From Dyadobacter sandarakinus (GTDB lineage Bacteria; Bacteroidota; Bacteroidia; Cytophagales; Spirosomataceae), in contig NZ_CP056775.1 in the NCBI RefSeq assembly GCF_016894445.1, positions 2,606,001-2,670,000 on the forward strand: a DNA stretch of 64,000 nucleotides, given 5' to 3'. The translations under genes were made by a program, and so were the position numbers. Shown here in pieces: positions 25,613-34,250 of this stretch (positions within the stretch are counted from its first letter, which is position 1; every line of letters starts with the position of its first letter). Under the pieces are notes generated by a model. The model did not search any database. It was not told the DNA's origin and saw nothing but the letters and a program-made list of their open reading frames with translations.

Positions 25613-26857
25613 ATGAAAAAACTCATTTCTTTGTTCTTGTTGTTTGCAGTGCCCTTTCATGATGTAAGTGCACAGGACAGCATTCGGGTCACCTTTTCAG
25701 AGGTGCAGGATACGATTGTAAAACAACGTTTTATAGACAGACACGAAAACGTGTTTATGACAAAGGTACCCACCCGGCATATGTTCAAAATAAGCCTGAC
25801 ATTTGCCCCGAATAACCTTTTTTCAGTCGAAAACAATGCCGTGCAAACCACATCCTACGGACTGGGATATGAGTATAAAATCTCGCCCGCGTTTTCAGCA
25901 GGTACTGATATCTTCTTCAACAGCGGACGGGATGGCAGTAACAATTACGTGGGAGCCATCAACGGCAACATCTACGGACGGTGGTATTACGACATGAAAA
26001 ATCGTATCGAAAAAGGGGTAAGCGTCAACAATTTCACGGGTAATTACATCGCGCTGTTTGCCGGAAAACGCTGGGGCAAGTCTGAGTCCGCCTACCAGCT
26101 GGCGATGATCGGTATTGAGTTTGGTATGCAGCGAAGGTTCCTTAACAATGGCCGGATTGAATTTGCGCTTGCCGCATCTTACCAGAAATACCTGGACGGG
26201 CATTACCCGGTACAGCTGAGCTATGGCGTAGTGCGGGCCAGTGACTTTGCTATTGAGTCAAGAACAAGCATGGGTCTGGCTTTCGGCGATTGGAAAAGGA
26301 ACAATCAGACAGTGCTTTGTGAAGTGCTGCGCTGCGATGAATTTGTACAGCAGCAATGGACGTTGCTCTGGCCGAAAATATACCTTTCTTCCAGGTTTAT
26401 CCAGGGAACCGTCGGACTTGCCTACGAGCGAAAATTGGGTAGCAGTCCCGTATCTGTGCACACGCAGGTCATTACGGACTATTTACGTATTGCTTCAAAA
26501 TACGGATTGCAGGCCAGAATTGTCAGCAATGATGTTCAGGTCTGGCCATCCTTACAGCTCAGGTATTACCTGAATCAAAAACAGGCGGTGAGAACAGGCT
26601 ACCAGGCTTCTAATTTGTCCGGGGTTTACTTTGGCCCGCACAGTGATTTCGTGTTTTATCGAAGTGAAACCATTTTCGGGGAGGGCCGGCCCAAAAGGCA
26701 TCTGGGTATTGGCGCGGCAGCAGGCTTCCAGCAAACATTGTTCAAAAAAGCCTACGTTCATTTTTCACTCAATACCAGCTACAATCTGCTCAGCCAGCAG
26801 CCGCATGTGAAACCCTGGCTGACTGCCATTCGCGCCGGATTTGGACTTATTCTGTAA
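25613..26857 (+). CDS. Predicted outer-membrane beta-barrel protein, unknown function
   Basis: 414-residue protein with signal peptide MKKLISLFLLFAVPFHDVSAQ. The mature part is rich in alternating hydrophobic/aromatic strands (TSYGLGYEYKISPAFSAGTDIFF, IYGRWYYDMKNRI, QLAMIGIEFGMQRRF, YVHFSLNTSYNLL) and ends in AGFGLIL, as in outer-membrane barrels. I recognise no family. It stands alone between the molybdopterin-fold gene and the convergent aldolase gene, with a 240-base gap upstream in which I see no clear gene. Confidence 0.7.
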   Translation: MKKLISLFLLFAVPFHDVSAQDSIRVTFSEVQDTIVKQRFIDRHENVFMTKVPTRHMFKISLTFAPNNLFSVENNAVQTTSYGLGYEYKISPAFSAGTDIFFNSGRDGSNNYVGAINGNIYGRWYYDMKNRIEKGVSVNNFTGNYIALFAGKRWGKSESAYQLAMIGIEFGMQRRFLNNGRIEFALAASYQKYLDGHYPVQLSYGVVRASDFAIESRTSMGLAFGDWKRNNQTVLCEVLRCDEFVQQQWTLLWPKIYLSSRFIQGTVGLAYERKLGSSPVSVHTQVITDYLRIASKYGLQARIVSNDVQVWPSLQLRYYLNQKQAVRTGYQASNLSGVYFGPHSDFVFYRSETIFGEGRPKRHLGIGAAAGFQQTLFKKAYVHFSLNTSYNLLSQQPHVKPWLTAIRAGFGLIL

Positions 26858-26907
26858 ATAAATCCTGGCTGGCGCCGTGCACTACTGGAAAATTTTAAAG
26901 GAAAATA

Positions 26908-27741
26908 CTACGAGAACACAGGCACATTGGCCACCATTTCGAGCTTTGTCCTGACGAGTTCGGTAATTTTGCAGGTAGCTTTCGGGAACACTTTTCTCAG
27001 GTCGATCTCGTCGTTGTGGGTCAGTTCATTTTTCAGCGAAGCCATGAAAATATTCTTGATTTCCGTTGCCAGGTTTACCTTGCAAACCCCATGATAGATT
27101 GCCTGCTGCACCTGGTCATGGGGAACCCCCGAACTGCCGTGTAAGACGAGTGTTGCTGCGGTTTTTTCTGCAATCCGGCGCAACAGATCAATATCCAGCT
27201 TAGGTTCCTGCTTATAAAAACCGTGAGCCGTACCAATCGCCACGGCCAGTGCATCCACGCCGGTTTGCTCCACAAAAGCTGACGCTTCATCGGGCTGCGT
27301 AAATCCGGTACTGTCGTGCGACTGGCCAAGCTTGGCCACATAGCCGAGTTCGGCCTCCACGTGCACATCGTAACGTTTTGCGCGGGCCACCACTTCCCTG
27401 GTTACCCTCACATTTTCGTCAAAGGGCAACTCGCTTCCATCAATCATGACTGAGTCGAAACCTGCGTCCAGGCAGCGCTGCACCAGCTCCACCGAACCGC
27501 CGTGGTCCAGGTGAATCCAGCCTTCCACGCCAAATTCTTCCAGTCCGTTTCGGCCCAGGTTCACAGCCGTTTTAAGCCCCATGTATTCGATTGAGCTCTG
27601 GGTAAGTTGCAGGATGACAGGCTGTTTGGTATCTGCTGCGGCTTGCAGGACGCCGTGGAGCGTTTCCAGGTCGTAATAATTGGTAGCCAGCAGGCCTTTT
27701 TTCAGCTGTGTAAATTCCCGTAATTTCTCTTTCAGTTTCAT
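26908..27741 (-). CDS. Class II ketose-bisphosphate aldolase (tagatose/fructose-1,6-bisphosphate, GatY/KbaY type)
   Basis: Zinc aldolase of 277 residues that splits tagatose- or fructose-1,6-bisphosphate into dihydroxyacetone phosphate and glyceraldehyde 3-phosphate. Zinc-ligand and active-site motifs are present: HLDHGG, VHVEAELGYV, IGTAHGFYK and LVLHGSSGVP. I chose ATG 27741 (MKLKEKLREFTQLKKG); the frame extends 43 codons upstream into the kinase gene without homology. The start overlaps the kinase stop by 4 bases, so the two are coupled. With the AgaS-type and PfkB genes upstream, tagatose-1,6-bisphosphate is the likelier substrate. Confidence 0.92.
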   Translation of the reverse strand: MKLKEKLREFTQLKKGLLATNYYDLETLHGVLQAAADTKQPVILQLTQSSIEYMGLKTAVNLGRNGLEEFGVEGWIHLDHGGSVELVQRCLDAGFDSVMIDGSELPFDENVRVTREVVARAKRYDVHVEAELGYVAKLGQSHDSTGFTQPDEASAFVEQTGVDALAVAIGTAHGFYKQEPKLDIDLLRRIAEKTAATLVLHGSSGVPHDQVQQAIYHGVCKVNLATEIKNIFMASLKNELTHNDEIDLRKVFPKATCKITELVRTKLEMVANVPVFS

Positions 27742-28694
27742 GTCAGGCTTAGTTCTATTCCCCAGAAGTCTTTGATTGTTTCGCTGATTTTTTGTCTGTC
27801 TGCAAATGCGCCGGTACCGCCTGCCCCGGTCGTACTGATTGCGCCCATCAGATTCCCTGCCCTGAGGCATTCTTCCAGGGGCGCGCCGGACATGTATTTT
27901 TGGATAAAACCTGCATTGAAAGAGTCCCCGGCCCCGATGGCGTCCACAAAATGCGGCACCTCAAATGCGGGTACGGTCAACTCCTGCCCACCGCAAATGC
28001 CCATACTGCCGTTTTTACCCATTTTAAGCGCCAGGGTATTCAGGTAAGGCCGCACTTTCTCCATCGCTGCGGCTAGTGAGCCTGCTTTGGTAAGTGCCAG
28101 TAATTCAGCTTCATTAGGCATAAAAACATCCACATAAGGCAGGCAGGCTGCATAGTCGAACGCCCACTGCTCGGTAGGGTCCCACTGCATATCCAGGGAC
28201 GTAGTCATTCCGGCTGCTTTGGCATGCATGAAAATTTGCGCGATATCCCTGTGAATGCCTTTTTGCAAAAACAGGCTCGATACATGCAAATGCTGGTAAA
28301 CTGTCGGACTTTCAATAGGTATATCCCTGATGGTCAATGCATCCATGGTACCCGGATACGTTACATTGGCACGGTCCTGGTCGTAGCTCATCACCAGTGT
28401 GCAGCCCGTTTTCCGGCCGGCAAGTCTGGTGATATGCTGGCAGCTGACCGCCTTTTTTTCCAGCTCGCGCAAAATGAACTCCCCGAAATAATCCTCGCCG
28501 ATCACGCCGCAGAATGTAGTATCCACCCCCAGCGCGGCACTGTTTGCAGCCATGATCGCCGAGGAGCTGCCAAGACAGATCTCCATTTCCTCCGCGATCA
28601 TTTCCTTGCCCATTTGCGGGAATGCCTGGATTTTATTCAGGATCAGGTCGACGTTGAGTTCGCCGGCCACCAGTAGTTTAGGATTTGGCATCAT
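27738..28694 (-). CDS. PfkB-family sugar kinase (probable tagatose-6-phosphate kinase)
   Basis: 318-residue ribokinase/PfkB-family kinase. LLVAGELNVDLIL starts the first strand. The second PfkB signature is DAIGAGDSFNAGF, with catalytic Asp and anion-hole residues, and NEAELLAL is also typical. It overlaps the SIS gene (17 bases) and the aldolase gene (4 bases), so all three are one operon. Position between an AgaS-type protein and a class II aldolase suggests phosphorylation of tagatose 6-phosphate at C1. Specificity is inferred from context. Confidence 0.9.
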   Translation of the reverse strand: MMPNPKLLVAGELNVDLILNKIQAFPQMGKEMIAEEMEICLGSSSAIMAANSAALGVDTTFCGVIGEDYFGEFILRELEKKAVSCQHITRLAGRKTGCTLVMSYDQDRANVTYPGTMDALTIRDIPIESPTVYQHLHVSSLFLQKGIHRDIAQIFMHAKAAGMTTSLDMQWDPTEQWAFDYAACLPYVDVFMPNEAELLALTKAGSLAAAMEKVRPYLNTLALKMGKNGSMGICGGQELTVPAFEVPHFVDAIGAGDSFNAGFIQKYMSGAPLEECLRAGNLMGAISTTGAGGTGAFADRQKISETIKDFWGIELSLT

Positions 28695-29847
28695 GTTCCT
28701 GGTAAATATTCACACCCTGCACTACCCTGCTGATGGACCCGGAAGCAGACGGGCTGTCGGGATTGATGCTGGCGTGCACCGCACTGTAATATCCGAGCAG
28801 CTGCCCGACAAGGGTTACCGGGATCATCTGATAAGGGTTCTCCTGGTCAATGTCCAATGCAATTGCATGGCCGTTTGACAGCGTAATTTGGTCTTCCCTT
28901 CCTATCTGCAGGGAGGCGATATTGCGGGGATCACGGGCGGTGTCTTCCACCAGGTCGCGCTCGTAGCGGAGAATGTGCGGGTTTCTTGAAAACAGATAGA
29001 CTACCAGCGTATTTGCATTCACAAACGCCCGGGGTCCATGCCGGAAACCGAGGAAAGAATCAGACATGCAAAGCTGTTTTCCGTCCGTCAGTTCCAGTAA
29101 TTTCAGATGGCACTCTTTGGCAACACCCAGCATTTCGCCCGAACCCAGAAAAACCACGCGCTCAAAACCTTTTTGTGCGAGTGTTTCCAGTAAAGGCTTC
29201 CGGTCCAGAATCACATTGCCCTGTTCAGTAATCTTACTAACTTTTGAAAATTCATCTTGCAGGGTGTCGATATGCGCTACCAGCAATGCACTGAGCAGCA
29301 TACACGTAAAGCTGCTTGTCATGGCAAGGCTCTTGTCGTTGGTTGCTTCCGGCAATACAAGGCAGTATACTTTGCCCGGATTAGCCGTGCTCATCGTTGC
29401 CAGCGCACCCTCGCGGTTACACGTAATGATCAGGTGGTAAACCTCGTCGCAGTGCACATCCGCCAGCCGCACCGTCTCTACACTTTCAGGACTGTTTCCC
29501 GACCTTGCAAAGGAGATCAGCAACGTGGGTGCCGGACGGATAAAGACCGCTTCGGGCCGGGTCACGATTTCGGTGGTCGGTACCGCTTGAACCGGCCTGC
29601 GCCATTGCTTCTGCAGCGTTCCCTGCGCAGATTCACCGATATAGCCTGAGGTACCGGCGCCGGTGAGCACGACCCTCAGATTGCTTATCTGCAGAATCGG
29701 TTTCAGAAAACCGGCAATCGCGGCGCTTTCATTTTTGATTAATTGATATACTTCTCCCCACAATTCCGGCTGGGAAAGGATTTCCCTTTGGGTATGTGTA
29801 TCTCCATCGCTGTCGAGCGTAGGCAGTTCATTGTTAATTTGCATCAT
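28678..29847 (-). CDS. agaS: AgaS-like SIS-domain protein (galactosamine-6-phosphate deaminase/isomerase)
   Basis: Protein of 389 residues with two sugar-isomerase domains: VVLTGAGTSGYIGESAQGTLQ in the first, VVFLGSGEMLGVAKECHLKLLELTDG in the second. The N-terminal pattern HTQREILSQPELW is typical of AgaS. AgaS converts galactosamine 6-phosphate to tagatose 6-phosphate plus ammonia. I chose ATG 29847 (MMQINNELPTLD), which gives the usual AgaS length; an upstream ATG at 29922 would add 25 unrelated residues and leave almost no leader. It is the first gene of the kinase/aldolase operon. Confidence 0.87.
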   Translation of the reverse strand: MMQINNELPTLDSDGDTHTQREILSQPELWGEVYQLIKNESAAIAGFLKPILQISNLRVVLTGAGTSGYIGESAQGTLQKQWRRPVQAVPTTEIVTRPEAVFIRPAPTLLISFARSGNSPESVETVRLADVHCDEVYHLIITCNREGALATMSTANPGKVYCLVLPEATNDKSLAMTSSFTCMLLSALLVAHIDTLQDEFSKVSKITEQGNVILDRKPLLETLAQKGFERVVFLGSGEMLGVAKECHLKLLELTDGKQLCMSDSFLGFRHGPRAFVNANTLVVYLFSRNPHILRYERDLVEDTARDPRNIASLQIGREDQITLSNGHAIALDIDQENPYQMIPVTLVGQLLGYYSAVHASINPDSPSASGSISRVVQGVNIYQEHDAKS

Positions 29848-29925
29848 TCCCGTGGTATCAGAGGATGGTGATTCTTGATTATTTTGCAGTCTGGCTTTAC
29901 GACGATTCAAATTAAACATCATAAA

Positions 29926-29963
29926 ACGAAAGTAAAAAATATTCTTAAACCTTTCTTTTACTT
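29926..29963 (-). promoter_or_regulatory. Possible agaS promoter/operator
   Basis: On the minus strand, TACTTTCG (29927-29934) resembles TAnnTTTG, 80 bases before the chosen agaS start. It overlaps the inverted repeat AAGTAAAA (29930-29937) / TTTTACTT (29956-29963). TTTC/TTTA-type repeats recall operators of DeoR-family sugar regulators such as AgaR. A DeoR-type gene lies at 43088. No good -33 element is seen. Confidence 0.35.
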
Positions 29964-30072
29964 ATTTATTCTTACGTCTATCTTGCGCTGAATATTATTA
30001 ATGTACTTTTAGCTGAAAGGTCGCCCCATAAAGGCGTATCCGGCAAAAACTCCGAATTACTGACCCGCTTTT

Positions 30073-32052
30073 ATGATTTCGATGGAAGAGAAGGCTGCTC
30101 CGCAAGGCCTGACGATAGATGATTTGACCAGGATCAAAAAAGTAGGTGCTCCGCTCCTGTCGCCGGCAAACGACTTTCTCGTATATCAACGATCGGTAGC
30201 CGATGCAGACGAAAACGACTGGCAGGACCTGATCGTTCTTTTATCACTCGATGCCCGCGCTGAAACGGTTTTAGGCAAAGGTACTGCGCACGCCTGGTCA
30301 CCGGATGGAAAGGAGCTTTTATACGAAACAGAAAACGGAGCGCTGCACATTTATACCGTACAAAATATCGAAAGCAGGTTCCTAGCACAGCGGCATGCAT
30401 CGTCCAGGTTTATCAATCACCTGGCTGCTGACAACTGTATCTGGTCGCCCGATGGAACGCATATCGCCTATGCAGGCGCAGCCATCGGGACGGCTGAACC
30501 TGAGAACCAGGCGATTCGCGTGATCGACGATTTGCTGTACAAAACGAAAGGCGGCCGCGGCAGGGATACCTATGCCGGTTCTGAGCAGTTGCACATTTAC
30601 CTGATTCCGGTCACTGGCGGTACGCCCTGGCTTCTTACCTCAGGCATTTACAGCGAGCATTCTCTCACCTGGTCACCCGACAGCCGGCACATTGCATTCA
30701 TCAGCAACAGAACGGAACAACCGGACGATATACAGCAGAGCGAAGTCTGGAAAGTTGATATTGAGACAAAGACCGTCATCCAGCTTACTGACCAAAAGGG
30801 CTTGACCTACCAGCCAGCCTGGTCGCCGGATGGAAAGCATATTGCATTGCTCGCAACATCCGGACCCATCGGCACCAACGACAGTCCGGCTGAGGATACG
30901 CACATTGCCCTTATTGACCCCTGCGGTGGTGCATTCAGGTATTTAACCAAAAGCCTGAATCGCAGGATCGAGCACATCCGCTGGCATCCTTCGGGCAGGT
31001 ACATCTACTTTATCGCAGGTGATCGTGGCGATACTTTGATTTACAGGGTAGACATCGAAACGAGCATTATTGAAACCATTCAGGAAGGTACAGGCTGCAT
31101 TTCCGAATTTTGTCTTGATGCTGAAGGTGAAAATCTGGTATTTGTAAAATCGCAGTCCAATCGTCCCGCTGAGATCTTTCATACTAAAAATCAGCATGCA
31201 GCCATTGAACAGATCACACAGGAAAACACCGCCTGGCTGGCAACAAAGACCCTGCAACCCGCCGGCACGTTCTGGTTTGACAGCTTTGACGGTACGCGCG
31301 TGCAAGGCTGGCTTGTGCCGCCGGTTGGTCAGGAGCAAACCAAAAAATACCCACTGATCCTGGTCATTCACGGCGGGCCGCATAACATGTTCGGCCAGGA
31401 TTTTGACGAGCGCATGCATTTGCTTTCTGCCGCAGGTTATGCGGTGGTTTACATCAATCCGCGGGGAAGCCACGGTTATGGGCAAAAATTTACAAACGGT
31501 ACGCTGACAAACTGGGGCGGCGGTGATTTTCAGGATTTAATGGCCGGGGTCGACTTTGTTCTGGACCAGCATGCATGGCTGGATGCAGCAAGACTGGGTG
31601 TTACAGGCCAGAGTTACGGTGGCTACATGACCAACTGGATCGTCACCCAAACATCCCGGTTCAAAGCTGCGGTTGCAGATGGCGGCCTGAGCAACCTGGT
31701 TAGTTTTGCGGGCACTTCCCTGTACTATTCTTTAATGGAGTCCGAGTTTGGCGGCCGGGCGTTCGACCGGTTTGATCTGCTTTGGCAATGGTCGCCGCTG
31801 CGGAATGTAAGCCAGGTAACCACGCCCATCTTGCTCCTGCACGGCGAAACCGACAATGAAGTACCTTTTTCGCAGGCCGAAGAAATGTACGTCGCCCTCA
31901 AAAAAGCAGGCGTAAAAACAAAGCTTGTCCAATACAAAGGCGAAGGTCACGGCTGGCGGCCGGACCTGAAACCCCGTAACAAAGCCGATTTAAATACGCG
32001 CATGATCGCGTGGTTTGACACCTATGTAACAACAACCAGTAATGAGCAGTAA
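30073..32052 (+). CDS. S9-family prolyl oligopeptidase-like serine peptidase
   Basis: 659-residue peptidase (or ~656 from the ATG at 30082). The N-terminal ~400 residues are a WD/PD40-like propeller with repeated WSPDGKxIAxxA blades. The C-terminal ~260 residues form the alpha/beta-hydrolase domain with GQSYGGYMTNW (catalytic Ser514), LLHGETDNEVPF (Asp) and GEGHGW (His). This matches the acylaminoacyl peptidase-like S9 group. No signal peptide is seen, so it is probably cytoplasmic. It overlaps the transporter gene by 11 bases and is divergent from the agaS operon. A link to glycopeptide use is only a guess. Confidence 0.92.
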   Translation: MISMEEKAAPQGLTIDDLTRIKKVGAPLLSPANDFLVYQRSVADADENDWQDLIVLLSLDARAETVLGKGTAHAWSPDGKELLYETENGALHIYTVQNIESRFLAQRHASSRFINHLAADNCIWSPDGTHIAYAGAAIGTAEPENQAIRVIDDLLYKTKGGRGRDTYAGSEQLHIYLIPVTGGTPWLLTSGIYSEHSLTWSPDSRHIAFISNRTEQPDDIQQSEVWKVDIETKTVIQLTDQKGLTYQPAWSPDGKHIALLATSGPIGTNDSPAEDTHIALIDPCGGAFRYLTKSLNRRIEHIRWHPSGRYIYFIAGDRGDTLIYRVDIETSIIETIQEGTGCISEFCLDAEGENLVFVKSQSNRPAEIFHTKNQHAAIEQITQENTAWLATKTLQPAGTFWFDSFDGTRVQGWLVPPVGQEQTKKYPLILVIHGGPHNMFGQDFDERMHLLSAAGYAVVYINPRGSHGYGQKFTNGTLTNWGGGDFQDLMAGVDFVLDQHAWLDAARLGVTGQSYGGYMTNWIVTQTSRFKAAVADGGLSNLVSFAGTSLYYSLMESEFGGRAFDRFDLLWQWSPLRNVSQVTTPILLLHGETDNEVPFSQAEEMYVALKKAGVKTKLVQYKGEGHGWRPDLKPRNKADLNTRMIAWFDTYVTTTSNEQ

Positions 32053-32938
32053 GACAAACAGTTGGCTGATTTATGTGATTATTCATGTTCTGTTCATCGG
32101 AGTATGGGGGGCCGTGATTGAAATACCCGAAAAAAATGGTTTTCCTGCAACCCTCGGCTATGTCGTCTGGGCACTGACCATGGTTCCCGCGTCCCTGGCG
32201 GCTTTGAAAATAAAGGGCTGGAAGCTCGATTTTAACAGAAAAGCGATGATCTGGGGTGGCATGGCAGGACTTCTCGGCGCAGGTGGCCAGCTCGTGCTTT
32301 TCTTTACGCTGCGCATTGCACCGGCGTATTTGGTTTTCCCGTTACTTTCGCTCACTCCGGTTGTCACCATTTTGCTGGCAGTGTTACTGCTGCATGAAAA
32401 AACGGGCAAAATGGGCTGGATCGGGGTTGGATTGGCATTGGTGTCTATTTTCATGCTTTCCTACCAGCCCGCGGGAGCTACGCAGGTGAGCGGCTATACG
32501 TGGATGCTGCTTGTGGCCATTCCGCTCTTTGCCTGGGGTGCACAGGGGTATATCATGCGTTTTGCCAATGAAATTATGTCTGCCGAAAGCCTGTATTTTT
32601 ATATGATGGCCATGTCGGTGATGCTGATTCCATTTGCGCTCTATATCACAGACTTCAATCAGCCGATTGAATGGAGCTTTAAAGGTCCGTACCTATCGGC
32701 GATCGTCCAGTCGCTGAATGCTTTTGGTGCGCTCTGCCTGGTATATGCATTTCGGTATGGAAAGGCAATCATTATCGCGCCTATTACGACTGCCCTTTCG
32801 CCGGTTCTTACGGTAGCATTGTCCCTGGCTTTGTACAAGACCATTCCTCATCCAGTCATTATTGCCGGCATTGCGCTGGCGATCGTTTCAGCCTTATTAA
32901 TGGGCTTTGAAGAAGTTCGTGATGCAAATGAAATTTAA
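32042..32938 (+). CDS. EamA/DMT-family transporter
   Basis: 298-residue membrane protein with ten hydrophobic segments in two EamA-like halves: WLIYVIIHVLFIGVWGAVIEI ... IGVGLALVSIFML, then WMLLVAIPLFAWGAQGYIM ... IIAGIALAIVSALLMGFEE. It begins inside the last codons of the S9 peptidase gene (11-base overlap), so the two are translationally coupled. The cargo is unknown. Peptidase plus exporter/importer suggests movement of small metabolites such as amino acids or sugars. Confidence 0.88.
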   Translation: MSSKTNSWLIYVIIHVLFIGVWGAVIEIPEKNGFPATLGYVVWALTMVPASLAALKIKGWKLDFNRKAMIWGGMAGLLGAGGQLVLFFTLRIAPAYLVFPLLSLTPVVTILLAVLLLHEKTGKMGWIGVGLALVSIFMLSYQPAGATQVSGYTWMLLVAIPLFAWGAQGYIMRFANEIMSAESLYFYMMAMSVMLIPFALYITDFNQPIEWSFKGPYLSAIVQSLNAFGALCLVYAFRYGKAIIIAPITTALSPVLTVALSLALYKTIPHPVIIAGIALAIVSALLMGFEEVRDANEI

Positions 32939-32982
32939 AAGAAAGATTTCGAAAGAATTATGACTTCATACTGCATTATTTA

Positions 32983-33016
32983 AGCTTAGTTTTTTACATT
33001 AGCATCAAACTAAGCT
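32983..33016. promoter_or_regulatory. Inverted repeat around a possible -7 element of the GH123 operon
   Basis: AGCTTAGTTT (32983-32992) and AAACTAAGCT (33007-33016) form a perfect 10-bp inverted repeat. The 14-base spacer holds TACATTAG, a near match to the Bacteroidota -7 element. It lies 23 bases before the first gene of the operon, so it could be an operator or a leader hairpin. Confidence 0.45.
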
Positions 33017-33038
33017 CATCTACCTAAACCTTTAACTT

Positions 33039-34250
33039 TTGACACGTACATTACACATCTGGCTGCTTCTGATGTGCGCTGTGCCGGTTTTTGCCCAAAA
33101 ACCTGCCGGTACTGACAAGAACATCGCCTTCATCGAATACCCTGATTTTCCCGAGGCGCATTCTACCTGGGGTTCCATCGGGTACAATGCGGCTTCCAAT
33201 ACCGTACACATCGGGGTGACGAACCATGCCAACAACATTGGTTTGTACACTTTTGATCCGCTTCAGAATGCGATGAAACTGAATGGTTTCATCCGGGATA
33301 TGGCCAATCTGCGACCCTACCAGTGGCAGGGAAAAATCCACTCCAAAATTGTGGCGGCACCTGACGGTTCCATTTACTTCTCGACCGATGGGGGCGAATC
33401 GCGGGAGGAATATTTGATGGAGCACCCGCAAGGATATGCCGGTGGTTTTTTCATGAAATGGGATGCTGCAAACGGGTTGAAAAACCTCGGAATCGGCATG
33501 CAGTATGAGAGCATCAAAGATGTTGATATTGACCCAAAAACAGGAACACTTTACGGCATCAGCTATCCGCAGGCGCACTTTTTGGTCTACAACCCGGACA
33601 AAAACGAAATGCGCGACCTCGGCCGCCTGGCCAGCTCACACGTTCCCCGGATACTGTTCACCGACTGGTGGGGCAACTGCTATTACGTGGATTGGCGGCA
33701 ACGGCTGGTAAAATATGAGAAAGACAGCGACAGCCTGGTTTTTGCGCGTGAAAGTTTGCCCGCATTTCCCGGCACACCCGGCTCCAAGATCATCACCGGC
33801 GTTACTGCATTTGCCAAAGACGAAGCCAAAGGCATTATTTACCTGATCACTTACGGCGCAAAACTCATCGCATTTCACCCTGAAAAGAACGGTATCGGCA
33901 AAGTGGAAGATCTCGGCGGCGTAGTTGATACCGGTAAAGGCAATGCCTGGGGACCTTATGTGCCCAACCTTAATATCGGCAAAAACGGCAAGCTCTACTA
34001 CATTATCGGCGGTCATGACAATTATGTGATCAAAGACAAAACAGTTCTGGTGGAATACGATCCGGCAACTGGCAAAAAGATTATCCTGCGCGAATTTCCC
34101 ATTACTGCAGTGACTGAGGCCACCGGCTGCGATACCAGGGACAAAGACGGAAACCTCTACTTCGCGGCCCGCCGCAACCCGTCGGGTATGGGAGACAATA
34201 CCCGCCCTTTTATGATCCAGTTCAACCCCGAAAAAGAGATCCGGAAATGA
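33039..34250 (+). CDS. Exported beta-propeller-like protein 1, unknown function
   Basis: 403-residue protein with a signal peptide (LHIWLLLMCAVPVFAQ). The start appears to be TTG 33039; the first in-frame ATG lies inside the hydrophobic core. The mature part has blade-like repeats: GKIHSKIVAAPDGSIYFSTDGGE, DVDIDPKTGTLYGISYPQAHFLVY, NLNIGKNGKLYYIIGGHDN and DTRDKDGNLYFAARRN. It resembles lyase-like or SMP-30-type propellers, but I cannot name the family. It shares the GISYPxxxFxxY blade pattern with the next gene, whose start overlaps its stop by 4 bases. It is the first gene of the run containing the GH123-type enzyme. Confidence 0.8.
   Translation: MTRTLHIWLLLMCAVPVFAQKPAGTDKNIAFIEYPDFPEAHSTWGSIGYNAASNTVHIGVTNHANNIGLYTFDPLQNAMKLNGFIRDMANLRPYQWQGKIHSKIVAAPDGSIYFSTDGGESREEYLMEHPQGYAGGFFMKWDAANGLKNLGIGMQYESIKDVDIDPKTGTLYGISYPQAHFLVYNPDKNEMRDLGRLASSHVPRILFTDWWGNCYYVDWRQRLVKYEKDSDSLVFARESLPAFPGTPGSKIITGVTAFAKDEAKGIIYLITYGAKLIAFHPEKNGIGKVEDLGGVVDTGKGNAWGPYVPNLNIGKNGKLYYIIGGHDNYVIKDKTVLVEYDPATGKKIILREFPITAVTEATGCDTRDKDGNLYFAARRNPSGMGDNTRPFMIQFNPEKEIRK

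Noticed and set aside
27741..27870. N-terminal extension of the aldolase
   Set aside because: The 43 extra codons are Arg/Gln-rich, lie inside the kinase gene and lack homology; ATG 27741 gives the normal start.
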